From Pseudomonadales bacterium (GTDB taxonomy: Bacteria; Pseudomonadota; Gammaproteobacteria; Pseudomonadales; Ketobacteraceae): DNA of 64,000 nt. The stretch's first letter is position 1; each line of letters opens with the position of its first letter. The position numbers were made by a program, and so were the translations under genes. The stretch lies in assembly GCA_002708905.1 (NCBI GenBank), contig PAPM01000024.1:224374-288373 (forward strand). Reading direction: 5' to 3'. The notes below the pieces were generated by a model, which saw only the letters and a list, made by a program, of their open reading frames with translations, searched no databases and was not told the DNA's origin. Below are positions 49,608-59,422 of this stretch, one piece after another.

Positions 49608-50675
49608 TCAGCGATTGGGCAGCACGTTCTTCAGCTTTTGGTGCATTTCCCTGATGCTTTTCTCCGTAGTTTCCCAGTCGATGCAGGCATCCGTCACCGA
49701 CACCCCGTATTGCATTTGGCTGTGGTCTTCGGTGATTTTCTGGCTGCCCCAGTTGATGTGACTTTCAACCATCAAGCCAACGATGGATTTGTTGCCTTCC
49801 AGAATCTGGTTGGTGACATTTTCCATTACCAGTGGCTGCAAACCAGGATCCTTGTTGGAGTTGGCGTGACTGCAATCCACCATGATGTTCTGGGATAAGT
49901 TTTCTTTAGCCAGCTCTTTTTCCGCCAGCGCGACACTCACCGAATCATAGTTGGGCTTGCCGCCACCACCGCGCAGAACCACGTGACCGTAGGCATTGCC
50001 TCGGGTGTTGATAATGGCAACCTGGCCTTCCTGGTTAATGCCCAGAAAACTGTGGGGGCTGGATACCGAGTGCAGGGCATTGATTGCAACGGTCAGGGAC
50101 CCGTCGGTGCCATTCTTGAAACCTACGGCTGAAGACAGGCCACTGGACATTTCCCGGTGGGTCTGGGATTCCGTTGTGCGGGCGCCAATTGCGGACCAGC
50201 TGATTAAATCCTGCAGATACTGTGGGGAGATCGGGTCCAGGGCTTCAGTGGCCAAAGGAAGGCCAATCTCGGACAAATCCACCAGTAATTTTCGAGCGAT
50301 ATGCAAACCATCCTGAATCTTGAACGTATCATTCAGGTAAGGGTCGTTGATTAATCCCTTCCAGCCAACGGTGGTGCGGGGCTTCTCAAAATACACGCGC
50401 ATGATCAGCAGCAGGGTATCGGACACATCTTCAGCCAGCTTGTTAAGCCGTTGGGCGTAGTCATTTGCAGCTTCTATGTCATGAATGGAGCAGGGCCCTA
50501 CCACCAGAAACAGACGATGGTCCTTGCGGTCAAGAATATTGCGTACATCTTCCCGACCTTTCACTACCACTTCGCGGGCTTTATCGGACAGGGGGATTTC
50601 TTCTTTTAGCTGGTTTGGGGTAACCAGCAACTCCTGCGAGGCAACATTCAAGTTGTCGACGCTGCTTTCTGACAT
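49608..50675 (-). CDS. 3-deoxy-7-phosphoheptulonate (DAHP) synthase, class I
   Basis: This enzyme condenses phosphoenolpyruvate and erythrose-4-phosphate in the first step of the shikimate pathway. The 355-residue protein is of the AroF/G/H class: VGPCSIHDIEAANDYA, RVYFEKPRTTVGWKGLINDP (phosphosugar binding), GARTTESQTHREM, and MVDCSHANSNKDP. Feedback specificity (Phe, Tyr or Trp) cannot be assigned safely, so no isozyme symbol is given. The gene is single, ending at the bidirectional terminator shared with nfuA. Confidence 0.96.
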   Translation of the reverse strand: MSESSVDNLNVASQELLVTPNQLKEEIPLSDKAREVVVKGREDVRNILDRKDHRLFLVVGPCSIHDIEAANDYAQRLNKLAEDVSDTLLLIMRVYFEKPRTTVGWKGLINDPYLNDTFKIQDGLHIARKLLVDLSEIGLPLATEALDPISPQYLQDLISWSAIGARTTESQTHREMSSGLSSAVGFKNGTDGSLTVAINALHSVSSPHSFLGINQEGQVAIINTRGNAYGHVVLRGGGGKPNYDSVSVALAEKELAKENLSQNIMVDCSHANSNKDPGLQPLVMENVTNQILEGNKSIVGLMVESHINWGSQKITEDHSQMQYGVSVTDACIDWETTEKSIREMHQKLKNVLPNR

Positions 50676-50833
50676 CGTATTTGAATCCTATTCAATCTAG
50701 CTTTGGTGTATCATGGACAAGGCCCGATTCTAGCCCAATCAGGGTGACAGTTGCATACGTACGTCAATATAAATGGCAAAATAAATTCATTATCCTGATA
50801 GATTTTCTAAAAAGTAAGAGGGAGGCGGGTCGA

Positions 50834-51742
50834 ATGCCCATCACTTTTGACGGTAAACTGGTCATCGCCACTTCTTCTAGCGCGCTGTTCGATCTCTCCG
50901 AAAGTGACCGGATTTTCAAGCAGGAAGGGCTGGATGCCTATCGTCAGTACCAGATTGACAACGAGGATACCCCACTTGAACCGGGGGAAGCCTATCCGCT
51001 GGTGAAGAAGCTGCTTGCCATTAACGAAATGATTCCAGGAGCCGGTGTTGAGGTTATCCTGCTGTCCCGCAATTCCGCCGATACCGGCCTGCGCGTCTTC
51101 AATGCGATAGAGCATTGGGGATTGCCGATCACGCGAGCCGCCTTTTCCGGTGGCAAGAGTCCTTACCGGTATGTGGAAGCATTTGGCGCGCATTTGTTTT
51201 TGTCGACAAATCCCGAGGACGTACGCAATGCGCTGGAGTTGGGTTATGCCGCCGCAAGCATTATTTCCCCGAGTAAATCACCGCAGAAAAACCTGGCAAC
51301 TGAACTGAAAATCGCCTTTGACGGTGATGCGGTTTTGTTTTCCGATGAGTCAGAGCAGATTTATCAGAGTCAGGGCCTGGAGGCATTTACGGCCTCGGAA
51401 CGAGCTGCCGCGAAAACCCCTATGCGCGGTGGCCCTTTCAAACCCTTCCTCCAGGCGCTGCACAATCTTCAGTCCCAGTTCGAAGAAGAGCTATGTCCAA
51501 TTCGGACTGCTTTGGTGACAGCGCGTTCAGCTCCTGCGCACGAGCGTGTGGTTAGAACCTTGCGCAACTGGAACATCCGAATCGACGAATCACTGTTTTT
51601 GGGCGGTTTGGACAAAGGCGCTTTTCTCAAGGCATTTGGCGCGGATGTTTTCTTTGATGACCAGGAAGGCCACTGTGTTTCAGCCAGTGAGCATGTGGCC
51701 GCAGGGCATGTGCCCCACGGTGTTGCCAATAAAGCGGGCTAA
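50834..51742 (+). CDS. Cytosolic 5'-nucleotidase (PF06189-like family)
   Basis: The 302-residue protein is taken from ATG 50834, preceded by GGGAGGCGGG; the open frame extends 51 codons upstream through the promoter region without a better start. It resembles the family named 5'-nucleotidase in Pseudomonas, related to eukaryotic cytosolic nucleotidase I. Visible segments are LVIATSSSALFDLSESDRIF, VILLSRNSADTGLRVFNAIEHWGLP and RAAFSGGKSPYRYV. Substrate unknown; nucleoside monophosphates are expected. It converges on a secreted-protein gene with a 3-base gap. Confidence 0.78.
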   Translation: MPITFDGKLVIATSSSALFDLSESDRIFKQEGLDAYRQYQIDNEDTPLEPGEAYPLVKKLLAINEMIPGAGVEVILLSRNSADTGLRVFNAIEHWGLPITRAAFSGGKSPYRYVEAFGAHLFLSTNPEDVRNALELGYAAASIISPSKSPQKNLATELKIAFDGDAVLFSDESEQIYQSQGLEAFTASERAAAKTPMRGGPFKPFLQALHNLQSQFEEELCPIRTALVTARSAPAHERVVRTLRNWNIRIDESLFLGGLDKGAFLKAFGADVFFDDQEGHCVSASEHVAAGHVPHGVANKAG

Positions 51743-51745
51743 GGT

Positions 51746-52219
51746 TTACCAGTTGTAGTTAAATCCAACCGCACCGTCGATAACCAGTTTGTCGATCATC
51801 TTCTCCGGGCACAGTTCGACTTTCTCACGGATGGCTTTAGAAAAATCCATGGCTTTTTGGATAGGGGCCTGGACAGTAAACGTAGTGCCTACGGATGTGA
51901 CATCGATGTTTGCTGAAAGCGGATCGATGCTCCAGGCATTGTATTTGGCCCCCAGTTCCAGGGAGTTTCCTTTCATTGGGTTGGTGTCTGCGGTGAACTT
52001 AAAGCTGACCAATGGGATTGCCATACCTTGGTGTGACAGGCTGTGAATGTTGTAGTTGGCTTGAGATGGCTGATGGTATCCACTCAGTAAGCGGCTTTGT
52101 TCTTCAGTCAGTTCTATATTAAGGAAATCCGTATCTGCCGCTACCACATGGGCGGAGGCAAAGCTGGCAACGCATCCTGCACAGGCGAATATTGTTTTCC
52201 AGAGGCCTAGGGATTTCAT
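51746..52219 (-). CDS. Hypothetical secreted protein
   Basis: I do not recognise the family. The 157-residue protein has an N-terminal signal peptide (about residues 1-28, starting MKSLGLWKTIFACAGCVASFASA and ending near HVVAA). The mature part is rich in beta strands with one cysteine (VELCPEKM) and ends in an aromatic strand VGFNYNW, not a clear beta-barrel. The upstream 284 bases (52220-52503) are AT-rich and shared with the divergent Usp gene. Confidence 0.6.
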   Translation of the reverse strand: MKSLGLWKTIFACAGCVASFASAHVVAADTDFLNIELTEEQSRLLSGYHQPSQANYNIHSLSHQGMAIPLVSFKFTADTNPMKGNSLELGAKYNAWSIDPLSANIDVTSVGTTFTVQAPIQKAMDFSKAIREKVELCPEKMIDKLVIDGAVGFNYNW

Positions 52220-52444
52220 ACAGCAACGACTACCTAAATACGTTAATAAAATCGGAAATATTTTGTTAATTAAAAAGTAGCCAGCATCCTCAAACTAAAC
52301 CAATTTGTAATTTCCGGAATGTGGTGCGTTTCGCGCTTTTTCTATATCACCTTTTTTGTGGCATCTCTGTTGCGAACCTAACTGAATTTATTTCTTTTCG
52401 GCCAATTATTTAGGTGAATGAATCCGGGCAATTACTATGCTTCC

Positions 52445-52453
52445 TGCTATGAT
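52445..52453 (+). promoter_or_regulatory. Extended -10 promoter for the Usp gene
   Basis: TGCTATGAT (52445-52453) is an extended -10 (TGn followed by TATGAT, 5 of 6). No -35 is needed for this class and none is clear. It lies 50 bases before the Usp ATG. The rest of the 52220-52503 gap shows no other confident signal. Confidence 0.45.
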
Positions 52454-52503
52454 TTAAAAATGGTCAAAGATTGTACTTTTCGCTGTAGAAGTTCTGTTAA
52501 TTA

Positions 52504-53028
52504 ATGTTAAAAAACATCCTTTATGCTACCGACCTTGGGCTGTTTGGCCCGTTTGTTCTTGAGCACGTATGTGAGCTCGCGACCAAGCATAATGCCCGCG
52601 TTACGGTAATACATGCTGTCGAACCCGTTAGTGTTTTTGCCGGCGCGCTCCTGGAAACCTATGTGCCCCAAGAAGACAAGGCAGCGCTGAAACTGCATGG
52701 GTACGAAGCGGTGATGGCCACCATTCGAGCCAGGGTGAGGCAGGCATTCGAAGAGGACTTCATAGATATGAGCGCATCTCGCGAATGCATACAGGATGTA
52801 CTGGTTCTGGATGGGGATGCCTGTGAGGTGATTTTGGAGACGGCTTGCAGTATGGATGCGGATCTTATTGTACTTGGGAGCCACAGCGGGCATTCAGATC
52901 ACAATACGGCCATAGGGTCCGTGGCTTCCAAGGTGCTGCAGCTTTCTCATATTCCGATATATCTGGTACCCACCGTTGCGGCCAGCACCAGGGGTCAGCC
53001 TCTTCAACTCAGAAAAACGCGTATTTAA
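52504..53028 (+). CDS. Universal stress protein (UspA family)
   Basis: The 174-residue single-domain Usp begins MLKNILYATDLGLFGPFVLEHVCELA. It carries the ATP-binding type motif near the C-terminus (LIVLGSHSGHSDHNTAIGSVASKVLQLSHIPIYLV), matching the G-2x-G-9x-G(S/T) pattern in part. It is cytosolic and probably nucleotide-binding, with a role in stress survival that cannot be specified. Its last 20 bases overlap the end of the converging TSUP gene. A Usp gene also precedes cysB in Pseudomonas, from memory. Confidence 0.88.
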   Translation: MLKNILYATDLGLFGPFVLEHVCELATKHNARVTVIHAVEPVSVFAGALLETYVPQEDKAALKLHGYEAVMATIRARVRQAFEEDFIDMSASRECIQDVLVLDGDACEVILETACSMDADLIVLGSHSGHSDHNTAIGSVASKVLQLSHIPIYLVPTVAASTRGQPLQLRKTRI

Positions 53029-53809
53029 CGCCCAGAGCCAGAAGCATGCTTGCGAGCATGGGTTGTAACAGCTTTTCGGGCAGCCGCGTGGCAACTTTGG
53101 TGCCCACGTAGATGGCGGGAAGAGAACCAACCAAAAGCGCGCCCAGCAGCATGAAGTCAACATTGCCCAGGAACAGATGGCCGGTACCTGCCACCAGCGT
53201 GAGAGGAACCGCGTGTGCCAAGTCCGTTCCCACTACGTTAATAGAAGGAAGTCTGGGGTAAAGCAACAACAATATAGCCGCTCCAAAGGCGCCCGCACCC
53301 ACCGACGACAAGGTCACCATGATTCCAAGCACTATGCCCATTAACCAGGTGTAGCGGGGCGAATGTGCCTGGAGGTGTGCCAGGAAGCCGCCTTTATTAT
53401 GATCGTGGCTTTCAGCCATGATCTTCTTGCGCATCAGCAGCACAAGAGAGGTCAGAATCAGCATCACCCCAAGCATTGAGGTCAGGAGATGCGAGTAGGA
53501 TTCCGAATCCGGAAAGTAGTTATGCAGGACGTAAACGGTGGCGAGACTGGCAGGCAAGCTACCGGCAAACAGGTAAAAGACGATATTCCAGCGTATGGTG
53601 CCCTGGCGTCTATGGACGAATACGCCCCCGGCTTTGGTAATGGAGGCGTACAGCAGGTCCGTACCTACGGCCACATGGGGCGGGAAGCCAAATAACAGCA
53701 GGAGAGGGGTCATCAGTGAGCCGCCGCCAACCCCCGTTACGCCAACGGCGAAACCGACAGCAGCCCCAGCCATTATGTATACTACAAAATCCATAGACGC
53801 CGCCGGCAA
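53009..53809 (-). CDS. TSUP-family (TauE/SafE) membrane permease
   Basis: The 266-residue integral membrane protein has about eight helices in two TauE/SafE halves. Marker segments are AVGFAVGVTGVGGGSLMTPLLLLFGFPP and, in the second half, VTLSSVGAGAFGAAILLLLYPRLP and VVGTDLAHAVPLTLVAGTGH. The family exports or imports sulfur-containing anions such as sulfite, sulfoacetate or taurine products. Divergent placement next to cysB suggests a sulfur substrate, but this is inference. The start may be ATG 53809 or the internal ATG 53794 (MDFVVYIM). The 3' end overlaps the Usp gene. Confidence 0.85.
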   Translation of the reverse strand: MPAASMDFVVYIMAGAAVGFAVGVTGVGGGSLMTPLLLLFGFPPHVAVGTDLLYASITKAGGVFVHRRQGTIRWNIVFYLFAGSLPASLATVYVLHNYFPDSESYSHLLTSMLGVMLILTSLVLLMRKKIMAESHDHNKGGFLAHLQAHSPRYTWLMGIVLGIMVTLSSVGAGAFGAAILLLLYPRLPSINVVGTDLAHAVPLTLVAGTGHLFLGNVDFMLLGALLVGSLPAIYVGTKVATRLPEKLLQPMLASMLLALGVKYAFF

Positions 53810-53948
53810 TCTCTTCTAAGTTAAAATAGTACTAACGGAAAAAAATTTAACAATCTGAAGTTTTGTGGTTGGTAAATTTATAGATTCTGGCCTATTCTGC
53901 AAAGGAATATATTTTCATATTGTTATAACCCCGAGAGCCAACTAATAA

Positions 53949-54941
<993 letters not shown>

Positions 54942-54967
54942 AGCCCGCTAGTGCTTGTTTCCTCAGC

Positions 54968-55008
54968 AAAAAAGCCCCCGGTGACGGTTTGTCATCGGGG
55001 GCTTTTTT
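54968..55008. terminator. Bidirectional terminator after cysB
   Basis: A 13-bp stem (54973-54985 with 54991-55003, AGCCCCCGGTGAC on the left, one G-T pair) with a GGTTT loop is flanked by As and Ts. It serves cysB and the converging CxxC-protein gene. Confidence 0.92.
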
Positions 55009-55027
55009 GTACCTCAATCAGCGTTCT

Positions 55028-55363
55028 TTACAGGAAATCCAGATCCGGATTGTTGTGAAGGATTTCCTTCAGCTCATCCTTCTCTTCTGTATCCTGCTCC
55101 AACACTTCTTTCACAAACTTGAAATACACCGTGTAGACACTCTGGCGACCGTCATCGTGTTCGACCACAAAGAACGGGGCTCGATCCACCTGGAGCTCGG
55201 CCGCCATCAGCATGCCGGGGCTGGTGGGATCCCGTTCGTCAGCCACCAGGATCTCGTCGATGCGTGCCATTTGGCCAGAATCTTCGAGCCGAGCAATAAC
55301 ATCACCACACTTTTTGCAGGGTGATCCGTCAGCCAGAATTTTCTTAACCAGAGTGATCTTCAT
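55028..55363 (-). CDS. Small CxxC protein between cysB and cysH, function unknown
   Basis: The 111-residue cytosolic protein begins MKITLVKKILADGSPCKKCGDVI, with a C16-x-x-C19 motif in a thioredoxin/glutaredoxin-like position. An acidic C-terminus (EKDELKEILHNNPDLDFL) follows. A PA1755-like protein of this type lies between cysB and cysH in P. aeruginosa, from memory. The redox motif and the 12-base gap after cysH suggest a role in APS reduction, possibly as electron donor, but this is inference and the rest of a thioredoxin fold is not obvious to me. Confidence 0.72.
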   Translation of the reverse strand: MKITLVKKILADGSPCKKCGDVIARLEDSGQMARIDEILVADERDPTSPGMLMAAELQVDRAPFFVVEHDDGRQSVYTVYFKFVKEVLEQDTEEKDELKEILHNNPDLDFL

Positions 55364-55375
55364 CGTGTTATCCCT

Positions 55376-56107
55376 CTATTTCTTGTCTACGTTAATGGCG
55401 TGCAGGCCGCATTCCTTTGCCGTCGCTTCTTCCCACCACCAGCGGCCTTCGCGTTCATGCTGGTTTGGCAGTACAGGGCGTGTGCAGGGCTCGCAGCCAA
55501 TACTAATAAAGCCTTTTTCGTGCAGTTCGTTGTAGGGAACTTCGTTTGCCCGAATGTAAGCCCAAACCTGTTCAGAACTCCAGTTTGCCAGAGGGTTGAA
55601 TTTTATCAACTGGTTGCTTTCAGTTGAGAAGGCACCATCAATCTGAATCACTGGGATATCCACACGGGTGCCAGGGCTTTGGTCTTTGCGCTGACCGGTA
55701 ACCCATGCGCTCAAGGTGGAAAGCTTGCGGCGCAGCGGGCCAACTTTACGTACTGCACAGCATTCTTTGTGATCATCCTGATAGAAGCTGAACAGGCCTT
55801 TTTCGTTCACCATGGCTTCTATCTGGGCTACTTCAGGGAAGGTAGCCTCAATTTTAATACCGTAATGGGTGCGCACTTTCTCCAGGAAACGGTAGGTTTC
55901 GGGGTGCAAGCGACCGGTATCCAGGGTAAATACACGGAAAGGCTTACCCAGTTTTGCAGCCATATCCACCAGAACCACGTCTTCTGCACCGCTAAAAGAA
56001 ATCGCCAGGTTGTCGTATTTGTCCAACGCCGCCGCCAGGATGTCCTGGGGAGATTTGGATTCCAGTTCGCTGTTCCACGCCTGCGCGTCTGCTTGGGTTA
56101 AACTCAT
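55376..56107 (-). CDS. cysH: Adenosine 5'-phosphosulfate (APS) reductase
   Basis: The 243-residue enzyme reduces APS to sulfite with thioredoxin-type thiols. It is taken from ATG 56105-56107 ([11 protein letters not shown]); the open frame extends upstream without a good start. The [4Fe-4S] cysteines C116, C117, C205 and C208 ([16 protein letters not shown]) mark the APS-type rather than the PAPS-type enzyme. The catalytic cysteine C233 sits in KECGLH. Substrate loops SFSGAEDV and [11 protein letters not shown] are intact. The product, sulfite, feeds CysI, also encoded in this window. A TAGAAT -10 (56161-56166) is seen upstream with no good -35. Confidence 0.96.
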   Translation of the reverse strand: MSLTQADAQAWNSELESKSPQDILAAALDKYDNLAISFSGAEDVVLVDMAAKLGKPFRVFTLDTGRLHPETYRFLEKVRTHYGIKIEATFPEVAQIEAMVNEKGLFSFYQDDHKECCAVRKVGPLRRKLSTLSAWVTGQRKDQSPGTRVDIPVIQIDGAFSTESNQLIKFNPLANWSSEQVWAYIRANEVPYNELHEKGFISIGCEPCTRPVLPNQHEREGRWWWEEATAKECGLHAINVDKK

Positions 56108-56342
56108 GCTAGCCTCTCTACTCACTGCATTCTGTATGTCATACCTTTCAGAGGGCCGGAATTCTAGCAGAGTTGTATATGGGTTCGAAATACAAGAATG
56201 CACGAGACATATAACCCAGCAGAATATGCAGATGCCTTTAAATCGCGAACCGGCATCAAAACCACGGATTGCATCGGAACACGATTATCGCTAGAGTTGC
56301 GCCAGCGTTACGTCTCGCATCAATTTATAAGTGGAGAATGTT

Positions 56343-56960
56343 GTGGAAATTGCATGTCTTGACCTGGAAGGGGTCCTGGTTCCGGAAATCTGGATCAATT
56401 TTGCCGAAAAAACCGGTATTGAAGAATTGAAGGCCACCACCCGCGATATTCCCGACTACGACGTGCTGATGAAGCAGAGACTCTCCATTTTGAACCAGCA
56501 CAAGCTGGGATTGAACGAGATCCAGGAAGTAATCGACTCGCTGGGCCCTATGGAAGGTGCGCTGGAGTTTGTCGACTGGCTGCGGGAGCGTTTTCAGGTA
56601 GTTATTCTCTCTGATACTTTCTATGAATTTGCGCAGCCTCTTATGCGCCAGTTGCGCTGGCCGACTCTATTCTGTCATCGCCTGGAAGTGGCTGAAGATG
56701 GCCGAATCGTTGATTACAAACTGCGTCAAAAAGATCCCAAGCGTTCTTCCGTCAAGGCTTTCCATGCTCTGAATTACCGCTGTATTGCTGCCGGCGATTC
56801 CTACAATGACACCACAATGCTGAGTGAGGCGGAAGCCGGTATCCTGTTCAAGGCGCCTAAAAACGTAATTGAAGAATTTCCCCAGTTTCCTGCGGTGCAT
56901 ACCTATGACGAGCTCAAGCAGGAATTCATCAAGGCTTCAATTAGAGACCTCTCTTTGTAA
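56343..56960 (+). CDS. thrH: Phosphoserine/homoserine phosphotransferase ThrH
   Basis: ThrH is a HAD-family phosphatase/phosphotransferase that dephosphorylates phosphoserine and can phosphorylate homoserine. The 205-residue protein is read from GTG 56343, because P. aeruginosa ThrH begins MEIACLDLEGVLVPEIW and GGAG lies six bases upstream; GTG 56331 is an in-frame alternative. HAD motifs are LDLEGVLVPE, ILSDTFYEF, the lysine in RQKDPKR and AAGDSYNDTTML. It links serine metabolism to the neighbouring cysteine genes. Confidence 0.95.
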   Translation: MEIACLDLEGVLVPEIWINFAEKTGIEELKATTRDIPDYDVLMKQRLSILNQHKLGLNEIQEVIDSLGPMEGALEFVDWLRERFQVVILSDTFYEFAQPLMRQLRWPTLFCHRLEVAEDGRIVDYKLRQKDPKRSSVKAFHALNYRCIAAGDSYNDTTMLSEAEAGILFKAPKNVIEEFPQFPAVHTYDELKQEFIKASIRDLSL

Positions 56961-56969
56961 TTCAACAGC

Positions 56970-58268
56970 TTATTGGAGAGACTTGAGAAGCTTTCCAATT
57001 TTGTCGTTGATTTCCTGATACTCAGCTGCTGCGGTGGAGTCGGCCACAATACCGCCTCCCCCCCAACAGCGAATGGTTCCATTGCTGGCCAACAGGCTGC
57101 GAATGAGGATATTGGAATCCATGCGTCCGCACACATCCAGATAGAGCATGCTGCCGCAATAGAAATCCCGGGAATGGGGTTCCAGTTCCTCAATGATTTC
57201 CATTGCCCGGTGCTTGGGGGCGCCGGTGACTGAGCCGCCGGGAAAGGCTCGCAATAACAGGTCCAGGGCGTCAACGTCTTCAGCCAGCTGGCCGGAAATG
57301 GTGGAGACGAGGTGGTGCACGTTGCTGAAGCTCTCAATATCAAACAGTTTGTCTACCTTTACCGAACCTGTCTTGCAGCTGCGACCCAGGTCATTGCGCA
57401 GCAGGTCAACGATCATCAGGTTTTCCGCCCGGTCTTTCTTGCTCGACATCAGGTCTTCACGCTGTGTCAGGTCCTCTCTTGGATTATTGCTGCGGGGGCG
57501 GGTGCCTTTGATCGGCTTGGTTTCCACCCGGCGCTCTACTGAGCGGAGGAAGCGTTCAGGAGAAAGGCTTAGCAGCGCCCAGTCATCCGCTTCGATATAG
57601 CCCCCCATGGGCGCAGATTGCAGGGCCCTCAGTTGCCGGTAAGCCTGCCAGGCGGACCCGGTATACGGTGCACAGAACTCCCTGGAAAGGTTTATCTGAT
57701 AGCAATCGCCTTGCTGAATGTATTGTTGGGTTTTCTCAAATTGTTGCCGGTATTCCGGGCCGGGGAGATTGCCCTCGAACGATGCTGTCAGCGTAAAGTG
57801 CTCATGAGCGGGGCTTGCCCCAAGATAGGCGCGCTCCAGCTGCTGTGCCAGGTTGTGGAATTCATCGATATACAGCAGTTGGCTGTGGTGCTGGGCGTGG
57901 TCGGTGATGATGAGTGCGGGATAGAAACCCATCCACATCGAGGGCAGGTTCGTGGATGACATTGCGACTGATTCCAGCGCACTGCCAAGGTTGTAGCTCC
58001 AGACACCGAACCAGCCCGGTGCTATCGGGGCATTTGATATGGGGCTGGTGTATTGTGCAAGCTTGCGCCTTATGTGTTCAATTGAAGATGCAGGGTCAGC
58101 ACCTGATGCCAGGCTCAGAGTGTTCGCCGGGGCTGCCGCCATCACATCGATGTGATCAAGATAGCCCGTGCCGCTGTCAAGCAGCAGCCCCTTGCCCAGG
58201 CCACGAACTCGGGAGAAGCGATCCAGGCTGCATTCACCGTAAGGCAGCGCTTTTGATATCAGACCCAT
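56970..58268 (-). CDS. pabB: Aminodeoxychorismate synthase component I
   Basis: PabB converts chorismate, with ammonia from PabA, to 4-amino-4-deoxychorismate for p-aminobenzoate and folate. The 432-residue protein has the anthranilate-synthase-I type C-terminal chorismate domain, with PIKGTRPR (the lysine characteristic of PabB), ENLMIVDLLRNDLGR and GGSVTGAPKHRAMEIIEELEP. The N-terminal domain is shorter and more divergent, as is usual. It converges with thrH, and its start lies 53 bases after the stop of ppsR. Confidence 0.94.
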   Translation of the reverse strand: MGLISKALPYGECSLDRFSRVRGLGKGLLLDSGTGYLDHIDVMAAAPANTLSLASGADPASSIEHIRRKLAQYTSPISNAPIAPGWFGVWSYNLGSALESVAMSSTNLPSMWMGFYPALIITDHAQHHSQLLYIDEFHNLAQQLERAYLGASPAHEHFTLTASFEGNLPGPEYRQQFEKTQQYIQQGDCYQINLSREFCAPYTGSAWQAYRQLRALQSAPMGGYIEADDWALLSLSPERFLRSVERRVETKPIKGTRPRSNNPREDLTQREDLMSSKKDRAENLMIVDLLRNDLGRSCKTGSVKVDKLFDIESFSNVHHLVSTISGQLAEDVDALDLLLRAFPGGSVTGAPKHRAMEIIEELEPHSRDFYCGSMLYLDVCGRMDSNILIRSLLASNGTIRCWGGGGIVADSTAAAEYQEINDKIGKLLKSLQ

Positions 58269-58321
58269 AATCTAGATATGTCTTGGAATTACAACAACTA
58301 TGCTGGTTAAGGTATTGATTA

Positions 58322-59140
58322 TCAGGCAAGTCTTCGCTTGATGCCTGCCGCTTCAATGACCTTGGTTGAGATCTCTTCAATGGAGGCATGGGTACTGTTT
58401 ACAAACGGGATCCCAAATCGGTTGAAAATCGCTTCTGCACCGCGCACTTCGCTCTCGCACTGGTTGATCGATGCATACCGACTGTTGGGTTTGCGCTCCG
58501 TCCTGATGGCGGCAAGGCGCTCAGGCTCGATACTCAAGCCAAACAGTTTGCTGCGATGATCCCTGAGTGCCCTTGGCAGATTCAGGTCATCCAGATCGTC
58601 CTCAGTCAGCGGATAGTTGGCGGCCTTGATCCCGAACTGTAAAGCCAGATACAGGCAGGTGGGCGTTTTACCGCTGCGGGATACTCCGATCAGAATGACA
58701 TCGGCCAGATCATAGTGCCGTGTGCGGGCGCCATCATCGTTGTCCAGTGCATAATGGACCGAATCGATTCGCACCTGATAGCTTTTGTCGTCCACGATGG
58801 AGTGGGATTTGCCCACGGAATATGAAGATTCGGCACCCAGCGCGCCCTCCAGGGGCTTCAGAAAACTGGAGAAAATATCCAGCATGAAGGCTTTGCTTTG
58901 TCCAAGCTGGCTGCGGATTTCATCATTGATAACCGTACTGAAGACCAGGGGAGGCAAATCATCTTCCAAAGCGGCTTTGTTGATCCTGGATACAGCCTGG
59001 CGTAATTTGGATTCATCCGTCACGTAGGGGATGGTCACCTGATCGAAATCCACCGTATCAAATTGGGCCAACAGGGAGTGGCCCAGGGTTTCTGCGGTGA
59101 TGCCCGTGCCATCCGAGATGAAAAAAACCGTACGCTTCAT
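58322..59140 (-). CDS. ppsR: Phosphoenolpyruvate synthase regulatory protein (kinase/pyrophosphorylase)
   Basis: PpsR phosphorylates and dephosphorylates a threonine beside the catalytic histidine of PpsA, using ADP and inorganic phosphate, to switch the enzyme off and on. The 272-residue DUF299 protein begins [22 protein letters not shown] and has the P-loop [15 protein letters not shown]. It is divergent from its target ppsA across a 282-base gap, a common arrangement in gammaproteobacteria. Confidence 0.95.
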   Translation of the reverse strand: MKRTVFFISDGTGITAETLGHSLLAQFDTVDFDQVTIPYVTDESKLRQAVSRINKAALEDDLPPLVFSTVINDEIRSQLGQSKAFMLDIFSSFLKPLEGALGAESSYSVGKSHSIVDDKSYQVRIDSVHYALDNDDGARTRHYDLADVILIGVSRSGKTPTCLYLALQFGIKAANYPLTEDDLDDLNLPRALRDHRSKLFGLSIEPERLAAIRTERKPNSRYASINQCESEVRGAEAIFNRFGIPFVNSTHASIEEISTKVIEAAGIKRRLA

Positions 59141-59271
59141 ATATGCTTCTTATTCATGGTAAAACTGTCTCAATAATTTAACGTGATTCCCCATTTAGAA
59201 CGAGTAATTTATTGACTTTTTTAGTAGAATCTTGCGTCTTAAAAAAGAAATGCCGCGCGGCTGCTAATGGT

Positions 59272-59287
59272 TGAAGGTACCCTTTCA
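59272..59287. promoter_or_regulatory. Inverted repeat in the ppsR-ppsA gap, candidate operator
   Basis: TGAAGGTACCCTTTCA (59272-59287) is a near-perfect inverted repeat with TGAA/TTCA ends. A separate 10-base palindrome GCCGCGCGGC lies at 59252-59261. The TGAA...TTCA ends recall Cra (FruR) sites, which control ppsA in enterics, but the spacing is four bases longer than usual, so the reader is uncertain. I saw no convincing promoter pair elsewhere in the gap. Confidence 0.3.
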
Positions 59288-59422
59288 TCGCATTATTCCT
59301 GCCTAATTTTGGCAGTGAACGCCCAGTCACGCTCCATTAAGCGAGTACTATCCTGTGCTTGTTTTTGGCCGGGCACCACAAGTGCCTAGATTCCACATTT
59401 TTACAAGGTAGGGAGAACGACC

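Noticed and set aside
52448..52470. FNR/Anr-like site before the Usp gene
   Set aside because: Only one half (GTCAA) fits TTGAT-N4-ATCAA; the other half is too poor.
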